A DNA stretch of 64,000 nt from Ophioderma brevispina (taxonomy: Eukaryota; Echinodermata; Ophiuroidea; Amphilepidida; Ophiodermatidae), in the NCBI GenBank assembly GCA_023653785.1, contig JAMKCH010022335.1, positions 1 through 64,000 of the forward strand, read 5' to 3'. Position 1 is the stretch's first letter. Every line of letters starts with the position of its first letter. Made by a program: the position numbers and the translations under genes. Positions 13,240 to 25,559 of this stretch are shown here, in pieces. The notes below the pieces were generated by a model. That model did not search any database. It saw only the letters and a list, made by a program, of their open reading frames with translations, and was not told the DNA's origin.

Positions 13240-13660
13240 ACATCAGCAATTATTTAATTAAACGTTATTTGAACATAATTTACCTTTGGCACTGCATGCA
13301 AAATTTTATTCCTTATCACAGCATAACAGAATACGTTTCTATTTGGCCATTCAAAATCCAAAATTAACGCAAAGCGGAATATGTGTTTTTCTACATCTAG
13401 ACCAACCATGGCATTATTCTTTTATCATTAACAGACTATTATGTAAGAATTTAATTGAAGTGTCCAGTAAGCCGATTTTGTGCAGTAACTTTGTACCATG
13501 GACACAATATGTTTTGCAATGGCAACAAAAGGCCTAGTCTCCACATGGTCAAGGATTTAATCTTTATATCAATAACATCAATATCCACCCTCGTGGAAAT
13601 ATGCAAGAAATCTTACTTATTTTGAATCAATGAAATCTACTATATCAACCACCAGACTAC
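13240..13660 (+). repeat. Dispersed repeat G, copy A (partner 52795-53210)
   Basis: Same-orientation match to 52795-53210. Shared blocks include TTATTTGAACATAA, TACCTTTGGCACTGCA, CCAGTAAGCCGATTTTGT, ATACAATATGTTTTG-like sequence, TCTCCACATGG and GAAATCTACTATA. Copy A lacks some internal sequence present in the partner. In reverse complement the partner contains a B-box-like GTTCAATCCCC, so a tRNA-derived SINE origin is possible but weakly supported. Confidence 0.6.
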
Positions 13661-13714
13661 CTTATCGATTCCTTTCGCGATTTTTCGCATTCGTCAAGTT
13701 TTTAAAAATTTATT

Positions 13715-14106
13715 GAAGAACAATATAGATTATTTACTACCGGTGAAACAGAAAATTGTCTAATTTATATTATATTTTTAGAAACGTCTGAAATGGACAG
13801 AACTTAATACAATAGAATTACTTCTGCCCGAAACTCTTGTGGCAGAGGCGTGTTAGTCACGTGACGTTTCTACGCTGGCTTCTAAATCAGGTTATCAATA
13901 GCGTTGCAGAGAAATTGCCTGAACAAATATGTCTGCGTTCTGTTTCGGCACAAATCTGCACTGTTTGCAGAAAGAAAATAAAATTGTTACCTTTATTCGG
14001 ATAAAGATTTACCTTGAAACTTAACACTTTTTGGTTTCATTTCAATTTGTCTTCATCTTTATAATGTCTTGGTAAGTCCACACTGTTATGTTGCTTTCAA
14101 TTATTC
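13715..14106 (+). repeat. Dispersed repeat H, copy A (partner 43471-43873)
   Basis: Collinear match of about 390 bases to 43471-43873. Shared blocks include ACTACCGGTGA, CGTCTGAAA, CGGCACAAATC, and an identical run around CCTTTATTCGGATAAAGATT, followed by GCTTGAAACTTAACA-like sequence and GTTATGTT. Neither copy codes for a recognisable protein. The strong identity of the central block suggests a defined element whose ends I cannot prove. Confidence 0.75.
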
Positions 14107-16604
14107 GTCTCATATCAAGGATGACAAAAACAATGCATACTTTCCTATTTCGACATGATCGGCTTTGGATTTATTGGATTAAATAAGCAGGCTTAACGCT
14201 GAAGTCAGATTTTGGCAATAATTCCAGGACAACTACGTTTCGACTCGTCTCACGGCGCGCGCTATTCATGAAAAATGTGGTGTGCTACTTTCCTCTGTTG
14301 TATTTACACTTGAGTATTACAAAGAACGACCCTTTGTCGTCTTGGTTGCGTAGTTTATCTATAGACGCTGCTCTTTTTAAGCTCAAGCTCAAGCAGTGAA
14401 TATTTCAAAAAAGTAGCTTGATGTATCTTACTTATCTTTAAAGTTCAACGAACAAGTTCTTGGGAAGGTGAATGTTTTAGTTCCCTAAACTCATGGTACA
14501 AACGCCATAGAGAATCAGTTTTTCTTCTTCCACCTGTAAATTCGTTTGTTTTAGAAGTAGGGACAAAAATTGATTTTTATCATGTTTTAAATCCTAAACA
14601 TGTTTAGAATTTAACATAACAACAATGTATAAATCCTAACATGTTTAGGTTTTAAAAACTAGGCTAAAATGTTTTTTGCCATACGTTCTAAACATATTTC
14701 ATTTACAGTGCAAGGCGTGACTTAATGGTAGTTATTAGTTGGGGAAATACTCACTGATTCGGACGCCAAAACCCCGAATACATTAAACAAAACGAGTTTG
14801 TTCGCCATCATTGTGGGGTTGTGGGGTTTGGGAATCTTTGTCAGTAGTCTCCTTTCTCGGAGCATCCCAAAGATAACTTTGGTTTTCAGAACAGCCTCAA
14901 GACGACAGGGTTCCTCAGGTCCCTCGACGATAAAAAAAACCTTTTGCAGCAGCTTAGGCAAATAACACTCCAGATGAAATATTCTCCACGTCAGTCTTTT
15001 CATTGGCGAATTACGACTTTTAGAACCACAAATTGGAATCGTTTGATCCCTAAATAAAAATCTCTTATATGCTACAAAGACGACAGCAGAAGTATAATAT
15101 TTAATAATTTATCTTCATTGTAGCAATGTTACTGTAAAATCCTGCTAAAATCTCTGATTGTAAGCACAAATTAAACCTGTAAACTGAACATACATTCTCA
15201 GAGGTTAACGCTATGGAGGTAATTTACCTATCCTGTAGGCTATTGGTAAAGTAATACCTTAAAGTCCCCTGTGACCGTCGCAGGTTTTTTGAATGGACTT
15301 TGCGATGCTACACCCTACACGTTCTCCATTGTCCTGTCATACCTTTACAATTACACTATCGATTTTAAAGGGGAATTTCGTGATCCAGATCCTCCTCCTC
15401 CTCCTTTCGACTTATTCGATGTACAACTTATCTTCACGTCCTAAACATTTACTCGCCTAACGTCAAAACACAACCCGTCAGAATCAACTGAGATATTTGG
15501 AAATTTGCTCAAAGATATCTAGTAAACCATAAAATAACAAAAGGCAGGCTATAACCCGAAAGTCCGAAAAATCCTAACCGTCTGTTTGACATAAAGATGT
15601 GCTATACCCGTCCCATTTCCATTCAGAATTCCGTCAACAAAAGTGTGAAAACACTAAATTTGGTGCAAAAACTTATTGATCCCGTGAGTAACATTGTTCG
15701 TCTGGTTTCATTATATGTTCCACAGGCTTAGGAATTAATCAAAATAAATGAGTTTGGAAAGGTATAGTAAAATTACAATAATGGATTACACAAAATTGCC
15801 TGCGAATGCCAATTCCATTAAATTAAATGAACAATTTAGTTCCAATAAATACGAGAAACCTCTATTCATACCTCTGCTTTAAATTTGCCCCTGAAGTGCT
15901 TTTTCTCACTCATCGAAAGCCTCTACACGATGACTCCGATAATTAATGTGGGCCTTTATCCCTTACAGTATGCGTGATGATTTTTTTACGACCGACTCAA
16001 CATTTCGATTATTGACCGAATGCGTTATCTACCGGTAATGTTAAGACTGTTGTATATTTTGACAAATGAGAAACTTCCGTCTTGATTAAACGAGCTAATC
16101 CCAGCTGTTTCCACATTGCGGTCAGTAGTTATTTGTCCGAGTCACTACTGGCAAAATAACATGAATAAGTCCCTCAGATTTAAAGGCATTGAATTCTTTG
16201 ATTTACAAATGGACAACATAATTGTTTTGCTAAATGAGTAAGAGCTCGTACAACGGTTGCCGATCTGCAGGAATTGCCATATAGCAGCAACAATCGATGT
16301 AAGCCAATTTTTCATTCGATAACTTAAATTATTTTTGAGTTGTCTTCTTCTTCTTCTACATAATTATTTCTCTCTCGAAAAAAAAAAGATTGGTGGAAAT
16401 TTACGACTCTGAATCGGTCATGCTTCCCACTTGCGGTCATTGCAGCTTCGTAAACTGTGGACATCAATTTCCTTCGACAGGGCCGGGCTCTCAATTTTTC
16501 TTTCCAGTGAGCAATTAGTCAATGTCTTGAGATACGCGCAATACAAATGTGGGAATAATCCGTGTTAATTTGCTTACGTTTAAAGTACCCAAGTTATTTC
16601 ACTC
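14107..16604. other. No gene recognised
   Basis: Unassigned sequence. It holds a pair of CTAAACATGTTTAG-type palindromes at about 14595-14650, a short CCT run near 15389-15408 and a CTT run near 16344. I saw no coding motif. The block TTTAAAGGGGAATTTCGTGA at about 15365 looks like a MITE end without a partner. Confidence 0.4.
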
Positions 16605-17141
16605 TTAATGGACATAATGCATCAAAATTCAGACATAATATGAAATGGACCCGTATTGAATCACTTCCAGCAAATTTGAAACAATTTGGGGGTATTTACA
16701 TTTTGTAAAAAAGGAGGGTAACTAATATTATTTACTTGTAAGCTTCATTTTCTCAAGCCAAGAAGGCTGACATTACTGTCAGCAGTTATCAAACGTGAAA
16801 GCTTCAGTCTGCGTGTCACAGACATTTTTAATTTGTGCTATACCGGCTAACCTCCTTTCACTTTGTGCAGAATCAAGATCTACACAAGCCTGGAGTACAA
16901 TATCTGAATCCCATCTTGAATGCTTTGAATTGTGTTTAAAGAATGCAGATACAGTGATACCTTTCTGGCAAGGGATCTCACCACCTTGGATTTCCGTGAC
17001 AGGAATTTCCACGCACTTTTGCTGTTTTTTTCCTTTGTAATAAAATCTCAATTGCTTTCAAAATTGTGTAAGTAATTTCATAAAGGGTCCCGTTTCATTA
17101 TGTTTGAATTTGTTCATGCCATTGTGCTTGTGTACCTTTAA
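16605..17141 (+). mobile_element. MITE family 1, third copy
   Basis: Starts TTAATGGACATAATGC and ends near CATTGTGCTTGTGTACCTTTAA. Arms of about 85 bases are recognisable on both sides (GACATAAT, GGACCC, AATCACTTCC on the left and their reverse complements on the right). The core matches the 4421 copy in the same orientation (GGCTGACATTACTGTCAGCA). Open frames of 80-90 codons on both strands lie over this core and do not look like genes. Confidence 0.75.
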
Positions 17142-17670
17142 TACACACCTTATTTTCCCTTTCCCCTTTGAGTTCACTTGTTACGGCGCTTGACCATGAA
17201 GTATGAAATGTCAAGAAGTGTGTCTTTTGAAACGTTTGATTTTCTTTGTGTATTTTGTTAATTCACTACATTAAGGAAGTAAAATGATCGTAGGAACAAA
17301 TTGAGTCTTTAGCAAATCACTTATTATCTGTAATTTTATTTAAAAGTGATATAACTACATTTATCTGTCTGTGATTTTTTGGGTTCCAATGGTCCCCCGG
17401 GTCAACGCATCGGGTTTCGTTGTTATAGTAAGGTTATGTTAGGTCTGTCGGTTGTGCATCAGACACGTACCAACTTTATATGGAAATGTTGAAAATCAAT
17501 AAAAGAATCATTCACGAACAAAAGCAGTGATAAACAGATGCATGTTAAAGGTGATGCAATGGCTTGGAAATAATATTACAAATGCTTGGTAAAGAAATAT
17601 AATAAAATAAAGCTCCTTCTTTCATGGTTCGTGATATTCATGAGTACAGAATGTAGATAAGTGTTTAATC
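17142..17670. other. No gene recognised
   Basis: AT-rich flank of the Penelope-like element. No coding or RNA signal seen. Confidence 0.45.
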
Positions 17671-17836
17671 TAAAGTTCATAAAATTAAACTTCTACGCTA
17701 CTCAATTTTTTACGTACCTCAGTCAGAAGTACTTTCGGGTGATCCACACCCGTCGTCAGCTGATGTTGTTATGCTGTAGAGTCTTGTCTTTGACGTCATA
17801 AGTTGTAGAATGACGTCATAGAGTTATTGGCATTGT
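17671..17836 (-). repeat. Left terminal repeat of Penelope-like element
   Basis: This segment is the near-perfect reverse complement of 20692-20851, sharing ACTTCTACGCTACTCAA, ACTTTCGGGTGATCCAC, TTGTTATGCTGTAGAGTC and TTGACGTCATAAGTTGTAGA. It lies just downstream of the GIY-YIG coding end on the minus strand, where the 3' pseudo-LTR of a Penelope-like element is expected. Such elements are known to have terminal repeats in either direct or inverted arrangement; here they are inverted. Confidence 0.8.
17711..17763 (-). ncRNA. Hammerhead-ribozyme-like motif in the terminal repeat
   Basis: On the minus strand the repeat reads CTGACGA, then C, a five-pair stem GGGTG/CACCC with a short loop, GAAA, then two GTAC blocks that can pair, then GTA. 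CTGANGA and GAAA flanking a stem are the conserved boxes of the hammerhead ribozyme, and Penelope-like terminal repeats are known to encode such ribozymes. The extra C before the stem and the base next to the last GTAC depart from the strict consensus, and stem I is not obvious. Self-cleavage is therefore an inference. Confidence 0.45.
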
Positions 17837-17853
17837 CTTTTGGGCCCCCGCTT

Positions 17854-19290
17854 CTACTTGAGCAGGCTGTCCCAAACCGGATCTAAGTCCAGTCCTTTGT
17901 CTCTATTCAGGTTTGGTTCTTTAGTTCGAATATGTATGGCCTCAAGGACCCTACGGGAGAATTCCTTGGATTCTCTCCCCAACACTTTTACGTTGGTCCA
18001 ATCAAATTGGTGGCCTCCGCTTCTGATGGTGTGTTCTCTAACTGCGGACTTGGAACTCAGAGCCGTAGATCTATGTTCAGTTAGTCTTTTTCCCAACATT
18101 CGGCCCGTTTCCCAATGTAGAAAGCATTGCAACTACTACAGTGGATTTCATAGACCACTCCTGAATGTTTCTCCTCTTGTGTTTTATCTTTGGGTGATAC
18201 GAGGGTTTGTCTGAGAGTTCTGTAAGGTTTAAAAGCTGTGGAGACCCCTGCTGTATTAAAGGCCCGCCGTAATCTCTCTGACACACCTTCTAGGTAGGGC
18301 AAGGTGACAAAGAAACCCTTATTGGTTGTTCTTTCAGGTTCAGCCAGAGGATCAGGTTTTTCCCTGGTATGGCTCTATGGAAAGTCCACTTCTGATAGCC
18401 ACAGTTACCAAGTGCTTGTTTTACATGTGCAATTTCCTCAGCCCTATCCTTATCATCAGTTACGACAGACTCAGCCCTTTGTGTTAAAGTTCTCACAACA
18501 CTGAGCTTATGTTCCAAAGGGTGGTGAGATTTGAAGTGCAAATATTGGTCGTATGTGTGGGCTTTCTATACACTTTGACCTTTATATCGCAATTCAATTC
18601 CCGAACAATAAGCGTATCGAGTAAAGGAAGTGTCCCGTCTTGCTCTTCTTCCCGCGTAAATTTGATGTTACTGTCCAGACTGTTTATGTGATCCGTAAAT
18701 TCATTTACGTATGTACTTTAGATTACGCAGAATGTATCGTCCACGTACCGGTACCAAATACGAGGCGGATGTTTAGCTGTATTCAAGACTATCTTCTCAA
18801 AGTGTTCCATGTATGCATTGGCGACCAAGGGGCTACATTGGGCTGCCCATTGCGCAGCCATCTTTTTGTTGATAATAGTCCCCTCTAAAGACAAAATATG
18901 TTGTATTGAGGCAAAAACTTAGCAAGTCGATAACTGCTTCAATATCGAGATTCTCAGCGCCATTTTGTTTCCAGGTGTTATCCTTTCCAAGGAGCTCCCG
19001 TACTACATCCAAAGTCTTATCCACTGGTATAGATGTGAACAGGGCTGATACGTCAAATGACACCAACGACTCATCAGGTTGCAGTTTTAGATCCCTGATC
19101 TTATTTACAATCGACTCTGTATTGGTGATATGGTGTTGAGTTTTCCCTATTAGCGGAGAGATAATATCACCAACGAATCTTGCCAATTCATATGTAACAG
19201 ACCCAATTCCTGATCTATAGGTCTAAGAGGAGCGCCACAGCTTTGTGACGTTTATAGTCCATAGAATTTTGGACATCAGACCATGTAGGA
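17854..19290 (-). pseudogene. Penelope-like element: reverse transcriptase + GIY-YIG endonuclease
   Basis: Reading the minus strand from about 19290 down: an LRPI motif near 19216-19227, then SFDVSALFTSIP around 19025-19060, KDGCAMGS at 18841-18868, the catalytic YVDD at 18736-18747, and an LDTL...KVYRKPTHT block near 18540-18620. The C-terminal endonuclease follows, with GVVYEIHC at 18138-18161, YIG at 18111-18119 and TEHR at 18070-18081, ending at a stop at 17854-17856. Order and motifs fit the GIY-YIG-bearing group of Penelope-like retroelements, which copy their RNA into chromosomal DNA. It is dead: there is a stop just after GSPM (18831-18833), frame changes near 19205 (between LRPI and the next block), near 18540 and near 18105 (inside the endonuclease), and the N-terminal part is not recognisable. 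Terminal repeats flank it on both sides. Confidence 0.92.
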
Positions 19291-20691
19291 AAGAGATGAG
19301 AAGGAACCACAACGACCCACGTTTGACTTTTAAACGATCTATCTGCCGCCCTATAATTGCAATTGTTAGTCATATTCTCTCAAGTGGCACTCCGAGGATA
19401 ATCCTATCGATTTCCTCGCTCGGAACATTCTCAGCTGGTCGATGAATGCTGCGAAGTATCCAAACAAACTCTAACATGGAAACCGATCAACAGGCCAGGG
19501 GGGTTCTGTTGGTGCAAATGCGGGACTAGGCAGGGGTATACATTCAAATATCAAGTTCTAGTCCACTGAGGGGTACTATTCCTTGTGATTGTGCTCGTTC
19601 ATGATACAAATAGGAAAAATACTAAACAATCAGGCAAATAACCCTAGTGTGTTTTTTCTTCGTAGGCACAGTGTCATTTTCAGCTATATTGGCTATTTTA
19701 ATGTGTGGCCTTTTTTCACATGTATTGAGAATAGTGTTCCCGCAAGAGGTCTAAAATGATCTGCACTTACCTTCAATCATTTACCATTGTTCATCATAAA
19801 TACAAGCAAAATTTTTTTTATATATAAATAATTATGTAAATAAGTCTTGTACAGTGAAAAGGTAATTGCTAAAATATTAATCAAAATATTTTACATACAA
19901 GTAAAAATGTGGTGTATACGACATTTAAGTGAATTTTCAAAAGAAAGTATATGACTGGGATAATACTAGTGAATATATTTAAAATAGTGCACAGTAAAGA
20001 TGTCATATTACTGCTTGTACCGTTCGGTGTATATTTTCACTGAAACCTGTATAATTTCACCAAGCTGGTCCAATTAGGCGCCCGGGTATATTTTACTGAA
20101 TATGGTTCCCGGTCAGGGTCACTTTCAGAACCCCTGGTACGGGCATGGGTGCCCAACGAAAATCAAGACGCCCCCCCACCCCCCGAGTCAAACGTTGAAA
20201 TTAGTCAAACTTTCATCCTGATTTCCCGCATTTGGCAGTCTTGGGCATAAAGCTGAACGCATAACGATGTACATCTTATATAACGAAAACAACAACAATC
20301 CCCACACAGGAGACCGCCGGAACATGTTGTAATATGGAAAATCTTTTACGCTTCCACGTGTTCGGACATAGATTTTTTCAAATATTCTACAGTAATGATT
20401 TGCTCGCCTATCATCGATTGCGGCAGAGGGATTATGATCAAAGGGCGGTTTTTGAATCCCTTCCTTTTGTGCGGGTGAATGGATAAAGATTAAAATCGGA
20501 TGTGGAAAGTCGTTGGGTTTTCTTCTTATCTCTTTCTTCCATGGCTCAGGACACGTGGGGTAAAACTTTCCAATAAGTCTAGCATTCAATGACACCCCTT
20601 CCGTTAATCCTGAGTTATTTGATGATGAGGAGAGCAGCCTGGAACTTCTGAGTGGGGTCTTCGTTAAGCTTGTTCATATACTTTTTCATCT
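19291..20691 (-). other. 5' part of the Penelope-like element or inserted DNA
   Basis: Between the RT domain and the right terminal repeat lie about 1.4 kb. The left half (19450-20060) is strongly AT-rich and carries no coding signal. A 135-codon open frame on the minus strand at 20188-20595 has no motif that I recognise; it could be a remnant of the element's N-terminal region, or chance. The block 20595-20691 also lacks a clear assignment. Confidence 0.35.
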
Positions 20692-20851
20692 CATGCCAAA
20701 ACTCTATGCCTCATTCTACAACTTATGACGTCAAAGACAAGGACTCTACAGCATAACAACATAAAGCTGACGGACCGGGTAGTGGATCACCCGAAAGTAC
20801 TTTTGGGGTACGTAAATTTGAGTAGCGTAGAAGTTTAGTTTTATGAACTTA
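20692..20851 (+). repeat. Right terminal repeat (inverted copy)
   Basis: Inverted partner of 17671-17836, from ATGCCAAAACTCTATG through GACGTCAAAGACAAGGACTC and GATCACCCGAAAGTACTTTT to GAAGTTTAGTTTTATGAACT. A few small indels separate the two copies. Sequence beyond 20851 (to about 21140, including a pyrimidine run ending in AG) has no counterpart on the left. This repeat might therefore belong to a second, plus-strand element truncated at 21148. Confidence 0.8.
20765..20814 (+). ncRNA. Degenerate hammerhead-like motif, second copy
   Basis: The same boxes as at 17711-17763 are recognisable: CTGACGGA, a CGGGT/ACCCG stem, GAAA, and GTAC...GTACGTA. The CTGANGA box carries an extra base, so this copy is probably inactive. 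Confidence 0.35.
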
Positions 20852-21147
20852 TACTCTAATCACCGCACGATGAACATCCATTCTAGTGTTTAATCGTGTT
20901 TTAATCAACGTGTTCACTTCATCGGTTCGCAGTTACTTCCGCCCCATCCCTCAAGGGCCAATTTTAGGTCCATATTCTCTTGGTTACCACATCTTAATAG
21001 TCGCCTTACCTCACTCTTTCTTTTGCAGTTACATCCGGTCACGTTGGCCGATATTCTATATCATGATAATGAGGATGTTGTCATATCTACCAGCGTATTG
21101 TTATGTCAGCGTGAGTAGCACAGCTGACATATTGTGCTCTTAGGCGT

Positions 21148-21182
21148 TCTTCTTTCTTTCTTTCTTTCTTCTTTCTTCTTTC
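21148..21182. repeat. TTTC/CTTT microsatellite
   Basis: A run of TTCTTTC-type units on the plus strand immediately precedes the 140-bp satellite. Confidence 0.9.
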
Positions 21183-21189
21183 CAACGCT

Positions 21190-22075
21190 CCTTAAAATGC
21201 TTTCTTCCTAACCAAACGCTTGGGACGATTTCAACCAAACTTGGTCTGAAGAAACACTGACCCAAGCGTTATATGTGGTGTACACAGATTTTTGACAAAG
21301 TTCATGCATGCCGATTAACGGGGCATTCTTTGAAAATCTATAAATTCCTTATTCTGCCATTAAATCAATTGCTATGGTCACAAATTTCAGTCAGACAGGA
21401 GGCCCATATCGGGTGTCACAGATTGGGGTGAAAGCACTGTAGGCCGGATTAAAGGGGCATTCTTGGAAAAAACTATTAATTCCTTCTTATTGCCATAAAT
21501 CAAATTGATATGATCACAAATTTCAGACAAAAGAACCATTAACCCCAGGCCTATATAGGGTGTACACAGATTGAGGTGAAAGACAGTGTAGGCCGATTAA
21601 AGGGGCATTCTTTGAAAATCTATAAATTCCATTTTCTGCCCTCAAATTAATTGCTATGATCACAAAAGTTGCGTCTGACGAACCATGACCCAAGACCCAT
21701 AAGGGTGTTAAACATTGGGGTAAAGGTCATGTAGGCCGATTAAAGGGATTCTTCATCAAACTATATAAATTGCTGCTTTGGTCTCAAATTAAATGCTATG
21801 GGCACTAAATTAGAAGAACACTTCTGACTCAAGGATCAATAAGAGGTACACCGATTGGTGAAAGACCATGTTGGCTGATTAAAGGAGTATTCTTTGAAAT
21901 TACAGAAATTCCTTCAGTCTCAAAATCTAGTGCGATGATCCACCAATGTTGGTCAGAAAAACCTATTAACTATGAACAAGCCTTATATGGGGTGTACACA
22001 GCTTATCAAAATTCAATATACACTGATTAAAAGGGCATTCTTTGAAAATCTGTAAAAAATCTTCCCCTACTTACT
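21190..22075 (+). repeat. Satellite of about 140 bp period, six units
   Basis: The phase marker GCCGATTAAAGGGGCATTCT recurs with variation at 21310, 21443, 21592, 21735, 21874 and 22021, so units are 133-149 bases long. Other conserved pieces are GGTGTACACAGATTG, GAAAATCTATAAATTCC and GATCACAAATTTC. Divergence between units is substantial and increases toward the right end. No unit encodes a conserved open frame. Confidence 0.88.
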
Positions 22076-22079
22076 CAAA

Positions 22080-24334
22080 ATAACCACCCGTTCAAAGATT
22101 AAAAGGTTCACTAGGTGTGGTAAAGCGTCTAGAAACATGTTGCATGCTGACTTGTGCTTCTTCAGAAGCACACTTTAGCCCTAGTTTATATTCTATGTTA
22201 ATTCATGCATACTCATCCTTAAATTCGGTTCTGAAATATGGAACCACAGACCAAACGCTTGATGTTACTGAAAGACTCATATAGATACCGAGATTGTTAC
22301 TATTTTTCCACCAGTCTTTTTGATGTAATGCTGTTCAAGTTGGAAGGAAAAATCCATTGTTTTGGATTTTAGCTCGCACAACTTTATGTGAGTGAATTCC
22401 TTCACACTCGTCCGAAAAGGTGCAAAGTTTGATTTCCCATCAGTCTACCATTGTACCAATAGCAGATGCATTATTTGAAATCTATATTCATCCCCATAAT
22501 GTAAATTATATATACGGAAGATTTAAGTGTGTGAATCCAGAGAAACCCATGCAGTTCTCAAGTCTGTGAAAAAGGGGATCGAGGAAAAATTACATCGTAC
22601 ATGGTGTGTGGATCCGTTAGGGGTGGAGAAATCTATTCTGCCTACCATTACACAAGCATCGTAGTGATCTAGATTGTAATGTGTTGCGGAAAGTTGACAT
22701 AATCCACACCAAAGTGGTATGACACCATTTTGCCGACACCATTCTTCGCAGATCTGCATGGTTCTATTGTAGATTGACTCTTATTTCAATGTTTCCAAGA
22801 ATCAACAGCTTTGAGTGCAATGTTCTTTGTGCTTCTCATATCTCTACCCGTACTTAGACTATTTGAATAAAAATATCCTTATTCATTTGACGTATGTGTA
22901 TGTCTTTTTTCTAATTGTGTTCGATGTATACAATGTTACTTCTTGTCTTTGATGCAATGATAGCAGCGATGTAATTTCTACTCAGTTTTCTGCATAATCT
23001 GTAAGTTTATTATCTATTCACTAATTTTAAAACCAAAAAGAAAATAAATACGTGTTATTTGCCGTGAATTATAGACAATTAGCATGTTACGAATGGTACC
23101 CTGTTCTTTCAGGGAAAAGTAGGGCGCCAAATCAGAAGAAAATTTCACAAAAGTATGATGATTTATAAATGTGTAAATTTACATGTGAATCTTAAGTTAC
23201 GCAATGAAACCTAAGAGAGTCATTTTAGGGTGACTACACTGCATGGGGGCGCAAAGTTAAGAGCCCGGGGGTTAAGAGAGGGCGGCAAACTAGTGACGAA
23301 CGCCGCGGCCATTCCTTTTGCTGTGGTGACCCCTTTTTCGTGACTGCTTGGATCCCATTTGGGGACACTATGACCCATTTCTGTGTTGAAACTAGAACAT
23401 GTTTGCGATGGAATTCCAATCTTAATGACCCAAGCAATAGGCCAATTTACACAAGAGATTGTGATTTTGATAGTAATGGTTTTCTTGAGCAATTGAACTA
23501 TGCCATACACTTCAGAGAGGTTTTATAAATCACGAACCTTTACCCACTTCGAATAACAGGATTTTTTTCAAGGAAATTGTATCGGCTTTCCTTAAAGATA
23601 TATCGGAAGTGTTTAATATCACTTTTTCAAAGATCATCTACGCGCTTGTATAATGAAATTCGTCACAAACCGAATCTATAGTGGCTTATTGTGTATTCTG
23701 CTCTCACATGAAAAACAAAATAGCCAAAACAATCACTATGCCATGGCACCAAAGGAAATATTGTTAATTTTGAGTTATACATACATCACGAACTAAAACT
23801 GTTTCCACCATAGAAACTAACAAATGTTATAGTTAGCATTTATTGGGTATGTCAATCGTAAAAGTTGCACATTTTCTTTAAAATTAATAAAATTTCATTC
23901 AATTTCTTCACCTGAATATCAGTGACCAGCGGATGTACATCATCATATACTATGATCCCAGCAAATAATGGCACTATTGATCTTCTATTGAGGGGGCAAA
24001 ATGACTAAAATAATGAACCGTGGAATTCTACTGATAAGAAGGTGTCATCTATCTAGGAACAAGAAGTGCAACAGAGGGCGGTCATCTTTAACTTCAAAAT
24101 GGCTGCCATTTTCATTAAATTGTCCCATAACCCTAACACCCAAACTACCACAAAATACTACTTCAGATTTTTGTTTAATCTGGTAATTCAGAGCTACTTT
24201 TATTGCCCATGCAGTTGAAAATATTACAAGTGTTATCAACGCCCCGATTTAGATTGAGCTGTCGTCGTTCACGAATAAATGAACCTCGAGCTTCTACTGT
24301 GAGTTCAATTAAATTTGACATATATTTCATCATT
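22080..24334. other. No gene recognised
   Basis: No domain or element boundary found. A more GC-rich patch at 23230-23345 has open frames on both strands without known motifs. The minus frame at 22523-22759 (78 codons) has several Cys and His residues but no convincing zinc-finger spacing. Confidence 0.4.
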
Positions 24335-25559
24335 TACAGACTGTCCCAATAAAAACTATACAATGAAACTAAAAATTATACAAAATATAAACTGTGCATT
24401 TTTTCGAAGATAATTTTTACTTTATTTGTTAGACAAGTTGCCTAAGCTAATCCGCTTTTATTCCAGCCAATTTGAGGACCCTATAGTCTACTCAATCTAT
24501 GAAAAATACTAGGTACCCCTGGACAAAATTGCTACAGAAGGTTTTCTGCTGTAACTAGCAGTAAAAGACCTCCAAACAACCATATTAAAAAGGTGAAAAA
24601 GGGAAGCCTGGCAAGCCATGCTAATTTGGTCATTTATCTTATGTGGATCGATACGCCCATATTCGACAAAGATATATAGCTCATCAATGCATGTTAGGGG
24701 AGAAATTTTCCACTTTCTTGTTAACATTTGAACATGTTTTTGCATTGATTGCCTGCAAGGTGTGTATCACTTGCAATCGATATTTACAAGTGGAAAATGA
24801 TGGTCATTATTCAAGAGGCCGCACTTTTCCCGCCAAAATTAATTTTGCATTCTAGGTGATTGTCAGACTGCAATTGGAATGAGGAGATCTTTAATTTAGC
24901 AAATTATTATCAGATAGTATTTTATTCAAACCCATTGGGTCAACTAGTGCCGGGGGAGGGACAACTCCCCTACGCGAAGTGATGGGTATGCCCATAAAAA
25001 AAAAAACATGTTCCTTGGCCGGTGAAAAATCGGGTCCCTTCCCTGGGTCCCTTTCAGAGAAAATGTTACCCAAAAAATCGGTCATTCGTTACCCAAGCTG
25101 ATAACTATGGGTAATCCAGTATGACACTTAAGAGGGGGAGGGCATGATGTTAAAACCTGAATGAATAGGAAGTGCCTCTATTTCCAGAGTTCAAATTGCC
25201 ATGAAATTATCAAATTCTGCACATAACTTATACAATTGTAAAACTGTTCACGTAGGCTGCGAAAAGTTTGAATTTGGGGTGTTCAATTTCTTTTTAAAAA
25301 ATTGATAATTTTTAGTATTTTACATTGAGTATGTGAACATTTAAAAGGGGTCATTTGGTAATATTTAGTTATTTAGTTATACGCAAAGTTTTTAAATCCG
25401 GTTTTGTCCCCGTTAACGAGTGTGGCCGGATACACCTCACTCAGCAATTCTGCTGTGTGAGGATTTATTGGAGCAAAGGATAATTGACGGCTTCCCTTCC
25501 ACGTCAATCCAATTTTCGGCGGTGGGCCTAGCCTTGGGCAACCACGCCCACCATGCAAA

